In this document: in pieces, positions 8,128 through 16,724 of the stretch
How the letters are laid out: each line of letters starts with the position of its first letter
Position numbering within the stretch: the stretch's first letter is position 1
Assembly (NCBI RefSeq): GCF_014217565.1
Contig: NZ_CP043661.1
Location: forward strand, 4,216,001-4,280,000
Length of the DNA stretch: 64,000 bases
Reading direction: 5' to 3'
Source of the DNA: Kribbella qitaiheensis
GTDB taxonomy: Bacteria; Actinomycetota; Actinomycetes; Propionibacteriales; Kribbellaceae
Program-made: the position numbers and the translations under genes
The notes under the pieces: generated by a model
The model's database searches: none
Told to the model about the DNA's origin: nothing
What the model saw: the letters and a program-made list of their open reading frames with translations, nothing else

Positions 8128-8566
8128 GACCGAGCCCGGTGGGTCAAGGCAGCCATTCCGCTGTCAAGGTCACGCCTGGCTTGCCCTGCCCGATGGCCGG
8201 CAGCAGCAGCCTCTCGCCCAGCCAGACAGCCCCTCACCACCGTTCCATTCATTCGCCCCCTTTTCACCCTCATCCGAAGCCACCTCTCCCCAACCCCCAC
8301 CACCGTCCGCAACCACGCCGCCGATGTGGGTGGGAAGGCGAGTGGGGAGCGGAGTACCCCGGCGAGGGCAGCTGGCGTCCCTAAGCAGCTGGGCAGTGGG
8401 CTCGGAGCGCTAAAAGGGGCGAATGATCGGGAGGTGGGCCGCGTTCAGGCGTCTTGAGCGAGCCGCAATCGCCTGTACTGACAAGCCTTGCGGCTGGGCC
8501 TGTGGAAAACCCGGCGACCTCCTGAGCCGAACTGGATACATTCCAGACGACAGGAAAGGAGGCCTG
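8128..8566. other. Intergenic region without recognised gene
   Basis: About 440 bases with no convincing frame. It holds a near-perfect inverted pair, CATTCGCCCCCTTTT at 8250-8264 and AAAAGGGGCGAATG at 8412-8425, and a C/T-rich tract at 8230-8310 facing a G-rich tract at 8325-8355, so a long imperfect stem-loop could form. The last 20 bases give the ribosome site of the methyltransferase. Confidence 0.5.
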
Positions 8567-9361
8567 ATGTCCGATTCGGTCCGCATCATCACCGAGGCCA
8601 ACCGCACGAGCTGGAACCAGATCGCACCCCAGCGGCCGGGCGATCCGGCCGAGTTCTTCGCTGGCGGCGGCCTCGCGTTGGACGACTTCGAGCAGGAACT
8701 GGCAGGGGACGTTCGCGGCAGGCGTGTGCTCCAACTCGCCTGCTCCTCCGGCGACCAGGTGCTGTCCTGGGCCAACCTCGGCGCGAACGCCGTCGGGGTC
8801 GACATCTCGGACGTGGCGATCGACGTCGCCCGGCGGAAGGCTGCTGAGGCCGGCATCGAGGCCGAGTTCCTGCAGGCCGACATGTTCGAGTTGCCGGTCG
8901 AGCTCAGGGAATTCGATCTCATCTACTTCAGCGCGGGCGCGATCTGCTGGGTGCCGGACCTGGCGCAGTTCGCAGCCATCGTCGCCGACCGGTTGCGGCC
9001 GGGCGGCTCCGTGCTGATGGTCGACCATCATCCGGTCTGGGAGGTGCTGGCCGTTCGCGGTGACAACGAGTTCGGCGTGGTCGGCGACTACTTCGGCCGG
9101 CACACTCCGCGGGGTGAGACCGACGATGCGAAGCGACCGTTGGGAGCGCGTGGCGCCGAGAGCCCACCACCGTTCTCGGCGTTCATCTGGCCGGTGAGCG
9201 ATGTGGTGATGGCCTTCATCGGCGCCGGACTCCGGCTGGAGGCCTTCTCCGAGGGCGGTGCGCCTGCCTTGTACGCCGGTGCCGGTGGCGTCGCGGCCAA
9301 CCTCCCGGCGTACTACGTGATCAAGGCATCCCGGCCACAGCTATCGCGGGTCGCCGAGTAG
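8567..9361 (+). CDS. Class I SAM-dependent methyltransferase
   Basis: 264 residues from ATG 8567 with GGAAAGGAGG six bases upstream. The SAM pocket is RVLQLACSSGDQVLSWA (motif I, with LACSSGD where E/D-x-G-x-G-x-G is usual), VGVDISDVAID (acidic end of strand 2) and FDLIYFSAGAICWV (motif post II). This is the Methyltransf_11/25 type acting on small molecules. The variant motif I, in which the usual glycines are partly serines, recurs in a large actinobacterial subgroup. The 3' end overlaps by 21 bases the tail of a sulphotransferase remnant on the other strand. Substrate unknown. Confidence 0.88.
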   Translation: MSDSVRIITEANRTSWNQIAPQRPGDPAEFFAGGGLALDDFEQELAGDVRGRRVLQLACSSGDQVLSWANLGANAVGVDISDVAIDVARRKAAEAGIEAEFLQADMFELPVELREFDLIYFSAGAICWVPDLAQFAAIVADRLRPGGSVLMVDHHPVWEVLAVRGDNEFGVVGDYFGRHTPRGETDDAKRPLGARGAESPPPFSAFIWPVSDVVMAFIGAGLRLEAFSEGGAPALYAGAGGVAANLPAYYVIKASRPQLSRVAE

Positions 9362-9650
9362 CCGCATCACCTCGGTGTTGTCGGGCTTGGACCAGAACTG
9401 GTCGTGGAGAGCCGGCGGTAGTTCGTCGCGGTGGGCGCCGGTCTGGCCGCGACGGAAGAAGCCGGGGTCGGTCTGATGTAGCTCGTCGAAGGTGGGGATG
9501 GTGGCGCTCGCGAGTGGACGCAGACCTGGAAGGAGGCTGGTGAGCGTGCGGTCGACCGACGCGTGGGGATCGCGCGCGAGGTCGTCATACCGGAGGAGAA
9601 CGCGGTGCGGCGCAGCAGGTTGCAGCCAGCTGAGGAAGTTGTGGCCAATC
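9341..9650 (-). pseudogene. Sulphotransferase remnant (C-terminal third)
   Basis: Read downward from about 9650 the frame gives APHRVLLRYDDLARDPHASV and FFRRGQTGAHRDELPPALHD, then a proper end with stop at 9341. The R-Y-D-D-L-x-x-D-P and F-F-R-R-G-x-x-G patterns are the PAPS-binding C-terminal half of sulphotransferases (the RKGxxGDWK-like loop). No N-terminal half with the 5'-PSB loop exists: upstream the frame turns into the complement of an unrelated SnoaL-like gene. The gene was therefore cut at about 9645-9650, and only the original 3' end, still overlapping the methyltransferase by 21 bases, survives. Confidence 0.65.
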
Positions 9651-9940
9651 CGCAGGCGCAGGACGGAGCGGAAGCATTTGCCGGGTTCGTGCACTGGTTG
9701 CGGGGCGAGTATCCGGAGCTGCACCTCGACATCAAGCGCGTGATCGGCGAGGGCGATCTGGTGGTCACGCACTCGCACCTCGTGCTTGAGCCAGGCAAGC
9801 CGGGGCAGGCGCTCGCGGACCACTTCCGTCTGGAGAACGGCAAGGTCGTCGAGCACTCGGATGTCATCCAGGACAACCTCGAGACCTCGGCCAACAAAAC
9901 ACCATGTTGTAGTGTCCTGCGTCTGAAGTTCGCTGGATAA
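9650..9940 (+). pseudogene. SnoaL-like protein remnant (C-terminal part)
   Basis: From about 9650 the plus strand reads NPQAQDGAEAFAGFVHWLRG, then HLDIKRVIGEGDLVVTHSHL and FRLENGKVVEHSDVIQD, the recognisable middle and end of a SnoaL-like/NTF2-fold polyketide-cyclase-type protein. Such proteins normally have about 40 more N-terminal residues ending in 'Y-I-Q-H-N-P'; here the codons before NPQ belong to the antisense of a sulphotransferase remnant. The two remnants therefore meet head to head at a recombination junction. After VIQD the frame runs on without similarity to a stop at 9940. Confidence 0.6.
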
Positions 9941-10702
9941 GTCTCGTTTCGCGGCGTTCACTTCATCGAGTGGAACCAGCATGCCATCGGGAAGCGATTA
10001 CCAACAGCAGAGCGGTCACAGTCGGTGCCCCGATTCCCACCCTCGACGGTGCCCGCCGGGAAGGGGACAGATCCCCGGCCCGGTCGAGTGAACTCGGGGG
10101 TCTGGACACCACGCCGGGGGTCCGCGACAGGGCGTCGGCGGTCCGGACACCATGCCCGGGCGCGGGACGAGGCATTCCCAGACCCCGGCCCCCCCCGGAC
10201 GGTGTCCGAGGCCGCACCGGTGGCAGCCACCCCCGTTGCCCCCAAGTACGGGCGTCTTTGTGCACCGGCTGAGTACCCCGCTCCCGGGAACATGCCACTG
10301 GATGCACAGAGGCCGGCCACCGACGCGGGCGTTCCGCGCTTTGTGCACGGCCTGAGCAAGCGATCGGCCCGGGGACGCTGAGCCGGTGCACAAAGACGTC
10401 CATACCGCAGGCAACGTGGCTTCCCGGACGCCCACAGCCCTCGGAGCCAGCTCTCGGAGCCGGCCGACCTCGCCCAATCACGCTCCGCGCGACTTGACCA
10501 ACCCCATCAGGCCCCCGGGTGCCCCTGCCCCGACGGCGAGACGAACTTCCACCCGATTCGGGCGGGCGAAAGTACTACTGCCACGCAGCCGAAGCCGCCA
10601 CCACCAACGCATCACAAGACAAAATCCCCGAGACCAACTCGCCCAGCGAACTCCAGAAGCAGGACACTATCGAGACCTCAAGGTTCTAGCGGGGCTTCGG
10701 TT
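9941..10702. other. Intergenic region with repeats, no gene supported
   Basis: All long frames here change codon usage and lack ribosome sites, so I call none. Besides the palindromic elements at 10250-10400, the stretch 10136-10222 can form a hairpin from GCGGTCCGGACACC and GGTGTCCGAGGCCGC across a run of eight C, and the phrase GGTCTGGACACCACG/GGTCCGGACACCATG is repeated at about 10100 and 10140. From 10480 to 10680 I see nothing. Confidence 0.5.
10250..10400. repeat. Pair of GTGCACAAAG-type palindromic elements
   Basis: Two units lie side by side. The first runs from TCTTTGTGCACCGGCTGAG (about 10252) to GATGCACAGAGG (about 10311). The second runs from GCTTTGTGCACGGCCTGAGC (about 10338) to AGCCGGTGCACAAAGACG (about 10383-10400). 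The outer ends, CGTCTTTGTGCACCGGCT at 10250 and its complement ending at 10400, are an 18-bp perfect inverted repeat. The same end sequence and the inner CTGAGC phrase occur in the elements at 24253-24411. Confidence 0.6.
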
Positions 10703-11734
10703 CTAGCGGGGTTTCAGGTCCCAGGCGTTTGCGAGCAGCGTGTAGGAGTGGCGGCGTTCGGCTGGGTCGTGGATCGACGTGGTGATGATGAGCTCGTCTG
10801 CGCCGGCCTTGTTGGCGCGACGGCCGAGGTCAGCGGCGACCTGGTCGGGAGTGCCGACTGAGACGAGGCCGGTCCATTCCTCGACGGCGGCGCGTTCGCC
10901 TTCGGACCACGGGTACGCCGCGGCTTCTTCGGGTGATGGGAGCGGGCCAGGGCGGCCGGAGCGAAGCCGGAGCATGGAGAGCGCATTCGCCAGTGCGAGT
11001 TCCTGGGCGCGCTCCTCGGTCTCGGCGACGATCGCGGCGAGGGCGAGGATCGCGTGCGGCTCGACCTGCTCTGCCGACGGCTGGAAGGCGTTCTTGTACG
11101 ACGAGATGACCCCGGCCGGGTCGAGGGTGCCGAAGTGCCCGGCGTACGCGAAACCGGTGCCGAGGATGGCGGCCGCCTGACCGCCGTACGTGCTGGAGCC
11201 GAGGATCCACACCGGCGGCAGCGGGATGTCGTCGGGCTGCGCGGAGATCGGGGCGAACGGATGCCCGGCCGGGAAGCCCTCGGCATACGCGCGAAGTTCG
11301 GCGTACTGCTCGGTGAAGTCGTCGGCGCCGAGCGCCTCCCGGCCGCGGCGCAGCGCGAGCGCGGTGCGCTGGTCGGTGCCGGGCGCGCGGCCGAGGCCGA
11401 GGTCGATCCGGTCCGGGTACAGACCGCCGAGGACGCGGAACCATTCGGCGACCTTCAGCGGGGAGTGGTTCGGCAGCATGATGCCGCCCGAGCCGACCCG
11501 AATCGTGGAGGTGACGGCGGCAACGGCCGCGATCATCACCTCGGGGCTCGAGCTCACGACACTCGGGATGTTGTGGTGCTCGGCGAGCCAGAAGCGGTGA
11601 TACCCCGCCGCTTCCGTCGTACGGGCGAGCTCCAAAGTTTCGTGCAGCGCCTGGGACGGCCGCGTCCCGGTCGGCACCGGCGAAAGGTCGAGCACGGACA
11701 GGGGCATCGGTTCAGGGCTCACGTCCAAAGCCAA
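10703..11734 (-). CDS. LLM class flavin-dependent oxidoreductase (MsnO8-like)
   Basis: 343 residues. Bacterial-luciferase-like monooxygenase fold: MPLSVLDLSPVPTGT at the start, GYHRFWLAEHHNIPSVVSSS (the W-x-x-E-H-H flavin/substrate segment), TIRVGSGGIMLPNHSPLKVAE and PDRIDLGLGRAPGTD are the standard signatures of the MsnO8/YhbW-like group. It uses reduced FMN and oxygen to oxidise an unknown substrate. The next gene on the same strand upstream encodes an NADPH-dependent FMN reductase, a natural supplier of FMNH2, although a terminator-like hairpin separates them. Confidence 0.92.
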   Translation of the reverse strand: MALDVSPEPMPLSVLDLSPVPTGTRPSQALHETLELARTTEAAGYHRFWLAEHHNIPSVVSSSPEVMIAAVAAVTSTIRVGSGGIMLPNHSPLKVAEWFRVLGGLYPDRIDLGLGRAPGTDQRTALALRRGREALGADDFTEQYAELRAYAEGFPAGHPFAPISAQPDDIPLPPVWILGSSTYGGQAAAILGTGFAYAGHFGTLDPAGVISSYKNAFQPSAEQVEPHAILALAAIVAETEERAQELALANALSMLRLRSGRPGPLPSPEEAAAYPWSEGERAAVEEWTGLVSVGTPDQVAADLGRRANKAGADELIITTSIHDPAERRHSYTLLANAWDLKPR

Positions 11735-11763
11735 CCCACCTCCAGCGCCGCCTATTCCTCGCC

Positions 11764-11816
11764 CGTTGCGTCCGAAGAAGTGGAGTACACGTCCCTCCGC
11801 TTCTTCGGACGTAACG
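11764..11816. terminator. Strong hairpin, terminator of the FMN reductase gene
   Basis: Arms of about 22 bases (from CGTTGCGTCCGAAG at 11764 and its complement ending GTAACG at 11816) pair with two mismatches around an 8-9 base loop. It starts 9 bases past the stop of the FMN reductase and 30 bases before the LLM gene, so it can end the first transcript or modulate read-through. No clear T run follows, as is usual in actinobacteria. Confidence 0.65.
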
Positions 11817-11824
11817 GCCGGGGG

Positions 11825-12358
11825 TCAGACGGGGTACGGCGTGGTGGCGCGGGCGTCGCGGAGGGCGCGGGCCCACCAGGCGAGGCGGTCGAGCAGGGTG
11901 GTTGCCGCGTTCGTCGTGCCAGGCTCGACTGGCTCGCCTTCGTTCGTGAAGCAGCTGGGGACCTGGTGGAAGCTGAGGGTTTCGCGGATCGGCACCGCAT
12001 GGAGTTCGGCGAAGACCAGGCGGAGTTGCTCAGCTGCTCGGAGGCCGCCTGAGCGACCGCCGTACACGATGAAGGCGACCGGCTTCGCGTACCAGGGGCG
12101 GCGGACGGAGTCGATCGCGATCTTCAGTTCGCCGGGGTAGGAATGGTTGTACTCCGGGCTGACGATCACCGCCGAGTCGGCAGCCGCGATCCGGTCCGCG
12201 AGCGAATCCGGTGGAGTGACCGCGAGATCGATGAGGTCGAGCTTGAAGTCGTCCCGCCGCTCCACCTGCCGCGCGAACCACGCGGTCGCGGCCGTCCCGA
12301 ACCGCCCGGGCTCGGTCGAGCGCACCACGAGGGCCACGACGAGCGGATGAACGGTCAC
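11825..12358 (-). CDS. NADPH-dependent FMN reductase
   Basis: 177 residues, flavodoxin-like. The FMN loop is VVRSTEPGRFGTAATAWF, the second flavin loop VIVSPEYNHSYPGELKIAID (S-P-E-Y-N-H-x-x-P-G, diagnostic for the NADPH:FMN reductase/azoreductase family) and the third VAFIVYGGRSGGLRAAEQL. It reduces FMN or quinone-like substrates with NADPH. GTG 12358 follows a promoter carrying a MerR-family type operator (12374-12396), so it is probably induced by redox-active or electrophilic compounds. It may feed FMNH2 to the downstream LLM monooxygenase. Confidence 0.92.
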   Translation of the reverse strand: MTVHPLVVALVVRSTEPGRFGTAATAWFARQVERRDDFKLDLIDLAVTPPDSLADRIAAADSAVIVSPEYNHSYPGELKIAIDSVRRPWYAKPVAFIVYGGRSGGLRAAEQLRLVFAELHAVPIRETLSFHQVPSCFTNEGEPVEPGTTNAATTLLDRLAWWARALRDARATTPYPV

Positions 12359-12373
12359 CCGGCGGACGCTATT

Positions 12374-12396
12374 ACCTCAACAAGACTTGAGGTCAA
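12374..12396 (-). promoter_or_regulatory. MerR-family (SoxR-like) operator/promoter
   Basis: On the minus strand TTGACCTCAAG is followed by TCTTGTTGAGGT, giving ACCTCAA-N6-TTGAGGT with a -35-like TTGACC and TAATAG close behind. The arms are perfect 7-mers and the wording nearly matches the classical MerR/SoxR operator. It overlaps the stop codon of the M4 protease gene and lies 15 bases before the FMN reductase start. No merR gene adjoins it, so the regulator must act from elsewhere. Confidence 0.6.
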
Positions 12397-13724
12397 TCCT
12401 TGGCTGGTGGTTCGCCTTGCGGTGAGTCGGGGGTGGCGGTCGGCTCGGGCGGGGCAGGCGGGGTGTTGGGCGCGAGGGTCGTGTTGGCAGCACGCATCAG
12501 GTCAGCGGACTCAGCACTACTGGCATGCCCCTCGCCGCCCGTCTCGTCCCCACTCGACCGCTCGCCCGGCTCCGCCGGGGGCGGCGGTGCGGCGGGGTCC
12601 GCGGCGGGAGAGGGTGAGACGGCGGGGCCTGCGGGTGAATCGGCCGGTGGCTCGGCGGGATCCGCGGGTGAGTCGGCGGGTGAGGTGGTGAGGACTCCTA
12701 CCTGGTTCCAGGCGGTGGTTACTGCTGTTAGTTGGCGGGAGTCTGCGCCGAACAAGGTGGTGGCGGCTGATTGGGTTGCTTCGGCGAAGGTGGTGAAGTC
12801 GGCTGTTTCGGGGAGGGTGCCCGAGGTGAGGGTGGCGTACCAGATGCGGCCCGCTTCGGACCAGGCGTTGCCGCCCAATTCCGTCGCGACCAGGTAGAAC
12901 GCGTAGTTGGGGATGCCCGAGTTGAGGTGCACACCGCCGCTGTCCTCGGTGGTCTCCACGTACGCCGACATGTGCGACGGCTGCGGATCCTTGCCGAGCC
13001 GCGGGTCGTCGTACGCGGTACCGGGTGCTGCCATCGACCGAAGTGCGACGCCTTGCACGCCGGGCTGGAAGATGCCGGCCCCGATCAGCCAGTCCGCGTC
13101 GGCGGCGGCCTGACCGAGGTGATGCTGTTTCGCCAGCGAGCCGAACACGTCCGAGATCGACTCGTTCAGCGCGCCCGACTGTCCTTCGTACGCGAGGTTC
13201 GCCGTGTACTGCGTGACGCCGTGCGTCAACTCGTGCCCGGTGACCTCGATCGATTTGGTGAAATCGCCGAAGATCTCGCCGTCACCGTCGCCGAAGATCA
13301 GCTGGCTGCCGTCCCAGAAGGCGTTCGCGTAGTCGCGGTCGTAGTGCACCGTCGAGATCAGCGGGAGCCCGGCGCCGTCGATCGAGTCCCGCTCGAAGCA
13401 CTCCTTGTACATCGTCCAGGTCGCGCCGGTCCCGTCGTACGCCTGGTTGACCGTGGCATCGGCAATGGCATCGGCAACGGCATCCGCGCCCTCGGCCCGG
13501 ACCAAGGCCCCTGGCAACGACGTCTCGTGCTCGGCATCATGGACTTGCCGCCGCAAACCGCCCGAACCTTCGGAAGCAGTAGCGGAAGTAGCGGTTCCGG
13601 GCCTGGCCCGGAACTCTGCGTCGTTCTGCAAGGACTGGCGGTAACGAGCCCGCAGGTTCGGGTCGGGCGCGGTTCGCTCAAGGTGCGCGAGCAGGTACGG
13701 CGGCACGATGTGATGGACCCTCAT
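12393..13724 (-). CDS. M4 family metallopeptidase, protealysin-like
   Basis: About 443 residues from ATG 13724 (MRVHHIVPPYLLAHL). The P-P-Y motif near the N-terminus is the short propeptide signature of protealysin-type M4 enzymes, which have no secretion signal; none is visible here. Zinc ligands are HELTH at about residue 165 and the Glu of NESISDVFGSLAKQHH, with the catalytic-domain end SGGVHLNSGIPNYAFY. After the thermolysin fold (to about residue 345) comes a roughly 95-residue tail rich in Pro, Ala, Ser and Glu with repeats of PADSPA type, which is not part of the peptidase. It would cleave proteins before hydrophobic residues. How it leaves the cell, if it does, is not visible. Confidence 0.92.
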   Translation of the reverse strand: MRVHHIVPPYLLAHLERTAPDPNLRARYRQSLQNDAEFRARPGTATSATASEGSGGLRRQVHDAEHETSLPGALVRAEGADAVADAIADATVNQAYDGTGATWTMYKECFERDSIDGAGLPLISTVHYDRDYANAFWDGSQLIFGDGDGEIFGDFTKSIEVTGHELTHGVTQYTANLAYEGQSGALNESISDVFGSLAKQHHLGQAAADADWLIGAGIFQPGVQGVALRSMAAPGTAYDDPRLGKDPQPSHMSAYVETTEDSGGVHLNSGIPNYAFYLVATELGGNAWSEAGRIWYATLTSGTLPETADFTTFAEATQSAATTLFGADSRQLTAVTTAWNQVGVLTTSPADSPADPAEPPADSPAGPAVSPSPAADPAAPPPPAEPGERSSGDETGGEGHASSAESADLMRAANTTLAPNTPPAPPEPTATPDSPQGEPPAKD

Positions 13725-13896
13725 GCCCACAGATGGTGCCCTTTTCGGGCTGCCCAGCAAAGGGCGAAATGCGTTAAACTTTCGTATTTGTGGCTGCTAC
13801 CAGAGAATCCGAAGAATTGATCTGGGAGCCTACGGCCGAGGCCATAATTTTCAGGAAAGACTGAAACGCCTGCATTTTACCACAAGGGGTTTGGAA

Positions 13897-16146
13897 TTGC
13901 TGAATCCGGTCCAAGATGAACAGGTTCACCTGACGGCTTTCTACGCGACGCTCGACCACGAGCGCGAGTTGACCGAGCGCCGCCAGGCCGATGAACAGGT
14001 GGCCGGCACGCGGAACCGGCAAGCCCTGCACCAGCGCGACGGACGGGTCCGTGACCTCAACGCGAGGCTCTCCCGACTGAACGCCGCCGAGGAGGGACTC
14101 TGCTTCGGCCGGCTCGACGACGCCGACGGCGAGGTCCTGCACATCGGCCGGCTCAGCCTTCACGACGAGACCTACGAACCGCTGCTCACCGACTGGCGCG
14201 CGCCTGCGGCCAGGCCGTTCTACATCGCCACCGCGATCCAGAACCACGGCGTGGTCCGTCGCCGGCACATCCAGACCCGGCTCCGCCAGGTGCTCGACGT
14301 ACAGGACGAGCAACTGGACCTCGACCGGTCCGCGCCCGGCCGGTCGCAGCCCGGCCGCGGCGTGGTCGGCGAGCAGATCCTGCTCGGCGCGCTGAACGCC
14401 CGGCGGACCGGCACGATGGAGTCGATCGTGCGGACGATCCAGGCCGACCAGGACGGGATCATCCGGTCCGACCTGGCCGGCATCCTGGTGGTCCAGGGCG
14501 GTCCGGGCACCGGCAAGACCGCGATTGCCCTGCACCGGGCCGCATTTCTGCTGTACACGCATCGGGCTCAACTGGAAAAGCGCGGAATTCTCGTCGTCGG
14601 GCCAAATCCGACGTTCCTGAAGTTCATCGGCCAGGTGCTGCCGTCACTCGGCGAGGACGGGGTCCGCCTCGTCACCCTCGCCGAGCTGTACCCGGGCCTG
14701 ACCGCGACCCGCCCCGAGCCCGCCGAGGTCACCGAGGTGAAGGGCCGCGCCGTGATGGCCGAGGTGATCACGAAGGCGGTCGCGGACCGGCAATGGATGC
14801 CGTCCGGGCCGATCGAGGTCACCGTCGACCGGACCGTACTGCGACTGGATCCCGCCGTCGTCCAGGACGCCCGCGGCAGCGCCCGGGCCCGCCGCACGAC
14901 GCACAACCAGGCCCGGCCGTTCTTCCTGAAGGACATCGTCGACAACCTGACCAACCAGTACGCCGACATCATCGGCACCGACCCGCTCGACGGCGAGAAC
15001 CTGCTCGACGAGTACGACCTGGCCGAACTCCGCAAGGAGGTCCTCGCCGAGCCCGCGATCCGCGACCTGCTCGATCGTCTCTGGCCGCTGCTCAGCCCAC
15101 AGGCTCTCCTGGTCGACCTGTTCGGTGACGAGAAGCGGCTCGCTTCGTCGGCGCCGCAGCTCAGCGCGCTCGACCGCGAACACCTGCTCCGGTACGGCGA
15201 CGACTGGAGCCCGGCCGACGTCCCGTTGCTCGACGAGGCCGCCGAGCTGCTCGGTGAGGACGACAACGATGCCGCTCGTCGCAAGGCCGAGCGAGCTCGC
15301 GCAATCGCTTACGCACAAGGGTCTCTGGACGTCCTGTCCGGCTCTGGCTCGACCGACTACGACGATGAGGACGAGGCGGAAGTCCTTACCGCTAAGGACA
15401 TTCTCGACGCGGAGGCTTTCGCCGAGCGGTACGAGGCGGACGACGATCGCACCTTGGCCGATCGCGCCGCGGCCGATCGGCGCTGGACGTACGGGCACGT
15501 GATCGTGGACGAGGCGCAGGAGTTGTCCCCGATGGCGTGGCGCGCGATCGGCCGGCGGTGCCCGTTGCGGTCGATGACACTGGTCGGCGATGTCGCGCAG
15601 ACCGGTGCCGCCGGTGGTGGGACGAGTTGGCAGCGGGCGCTCGCACCCACCTTCGGGGATCGCTGGCGGCTGGCGGAGCTCACCGTCAACTACCGCACCC
15701 CGGCCGAGGTGATGGACCTCGCGGCGCACGTGCTGGCCGAGGTCGATCCGACCGCGAAGGCGCCGGAGTCGGTGCGCTCGACCGGCGTACGGCCTTGGTA
15801 CGAAGAGGTCGGGCCGACGGATCAGGCGCAGTACGTCGGGAAGGTGGCACGCGAGGAGGTGCACCACGGGCAGGTCGGCGTGATCACCTCCCGGTCCCGG
15901 CTGGAGCTGGTCCAGGAGGCGATCGGCGAACATCCCGACATCACCGTACTGACCGTGGCCGGCGCGAAGGGGCTCGAGTTCGACTCCGTCCTGGTGGTCG
16001 ACCCGGACGGCATCATGCTCGAGTCCCCGCGCGGCCTGCGCGATCTCTACGTCGCCCTGACCCGCTGCACCCAGCGCCTCGGCGTCATCGGCCCGCTCCC
16101 GCCCGTACTACGGAACGCGGACGGCTGGGATGTCCGGGGTCAGTGA
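13897..16146 (+). CDS. helD: HelD-like RNA polymerase recycling ATPase (UvrD/Rep superfamily)
   Basis: About 749 residues from TTG 13897, chosen because AAGGGG lies eight bases upstream and no ATG suits the frame. The N-terminal 55 residues form the coiled coil typical of HelD, which enters the RNA polymerase secondary channel. Walker A is VQGGPGTGKTAIALHRAA (about 199-216), Walker B/DEAQ is HVIVDEAQELSPMAWRA (about 533), and GDVAQTGAAGG and VAGAKGLEFDSVLVVDP are helicase motifs III and V/VI. The insert at about 320-370 and RTTHNQARPFFLKDIVDN match actinobacterial HelD. It releases stalled RNA polymerase and in relatives gives rifamycin tolerance. It stands alone; the AT-rich 130 bases upstream hold the promoter. 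Confidence 0.88.
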   Translation: MLNPVQDEQVHLTAFYATLDHERELTERRQADEQVAGTRNRQALHQRDGRVRDLNARLSRLNAAEEGLCFGRLDDADGEVLHIGRLSLHDETYEPLLTDWRAPAARPFYIATAIQNHGVVRRRHIQTRLRQVLDVQDEQLDLDRSAPGRSQPGRGVVGEQILLGALNARRTGTMESIVRTIQADQDGIIRSDLAGILVVQGGPGTGKTAIALHRAAFLLYTHRAQLEKRGILVVGPNPTFLKFIGQVLPSLGEDGVRLVTLAELYPGLTATRPEPAEVTEVKGRAVMAEVITKAVADRQWMPSGPIEVTVDRTVLRLDPAVVQDARGSARARRTTHNQARPFFLKDIVDNLTNQYADIIGTDPLDGENLLDEYDLAELRKEVLAEPAIRDLLDRLWPLLSPQALLVDLFGDEKRLASSAPQLSALDREHLLRYGDDWSPADVPLLDEAAELLGEDDNDAARRKAERARAIAYAQGSLDVLSGSGSTDYDDEDEAEVLTAKDILDAEAFAERYEADDDRTLADRAAADRRWTYGHVIVDEAQELSPMAWRAIGRRCPLRSMTLVGDVAQTGAAGGGTSWQRALAPTFGDRWRLAELTVNYRTPAEVMDLAAHVLAEVDPTAKAPESVRSTGVRPWYEEVGPTDQAQYVGKVAREEVHHGQVGVITSRSRLELVQEAIGEHPDITVLTVAGAKGLEFDSVLVVDPDGIMLESPRGLRDLYVALTRCTQRLGVIGPLPPVLRNADGWDVRGQ

Positions 16147-16724
16147 TCGGCGCAGCATTTCTGCTGGTGTTCGACCTCGAAGGGGATGAGGACGCCGCCG
16201 GCCGCCGGTTGGACCAAGAGGACCACCTGGCCGTCGCGGCGGATCGGGCGGATGAAGTCGAGGGTGTCGATCAAGGTGTCGTCCTCGACCGGGAGTCCGC
16301 CGAGGGCTTCCACCTGGTCGATGCCGCAGCGGTCCCGGAGCTCCGCGGCGGTCAACACGCCGGTGGCGTGCTCCGCGCCGGGAAACCGGACCAGCCGGCC
16401 CGAGGTACCGAGGGCGCTTTCGACCGCGGCGGCGTAGGCGCCACGGACGAGTCGGCTGGGACCGGACAGCTCCGGCTCGGAGGCGCCAGGTCGGGTGATG
16501 GCCGCACCGGCCGACCGCTCCACCGACCAGGCCCGCACCCGAGCGGCCAAGCCGTCGGGTGAGTCCGGTGGGACGGTGACCGAGATGGCGAGGTGGGGGC
16601 GGTCGCCGGCGGCTACTACGTGGGTGCAGGCGACGACCGAACCGGCCATCGAGCCGAGCAACTCGTGCAGGAGATGCTCGGCTTCGACGGTGTCGCGGCT
16701 GTCCGCGTCGACGGCGATGATCAC
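16140..16724 (-). CDS. Uncharacterised protein coupled to the PHP hydrolase gene
   Basis: 194 residues; I do not recognise the family. GTG 16724 overlaps the TGA of the PHP hydrolase gene in a GTGA junction, so it is translated as its partner. It begins VIIAVDADSRDTVEAEHLLH, has an alternating strand-helix pattern, a central VRAWSVERSAG and ends IPFEVEHQQKCCADH, a C-terminal Cys-Cys-x-x-His that could bind a metal. No signal peptide or membrane helix, so it is probably cytoplasmic while its partner is exported. It overlaps the convergent helD gene by seven bases. A regulatory or metal-handling role is only a guess from the histidine-rich neighbour. Confidence 0.7.
   Translation of the reverse strand: MIIAVDADSRDTVEAEHLLHELLGSMAGSVVACTHVVAAGDRPHLAISVTVPPDSPDGLAARVRAWSVERSAGAAITRPGASEPELSGPSRLVRGAYAAAVESALGTSGRLVRFPGAEHATGVLTAAELRDRCGIDQVEALGGLPVEDDTLIDTLDFIRPIRRDGQVVLLVQPAAGGVLIPFEVEHQQKCCADH

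Noticed and set aside
9963..10481. Long overlapping reading frames on both strands
   Set aside because: They arise from the GC bias, lack ribosome sites and family similarity, and run through palindromic repeats.
13723..13896. Upstream extension of the HelD gene
   Set aside because: The extra 58 codons are AT-rich, have unusual codon use and overlap the divergent protease start; they look like promoter DNA.
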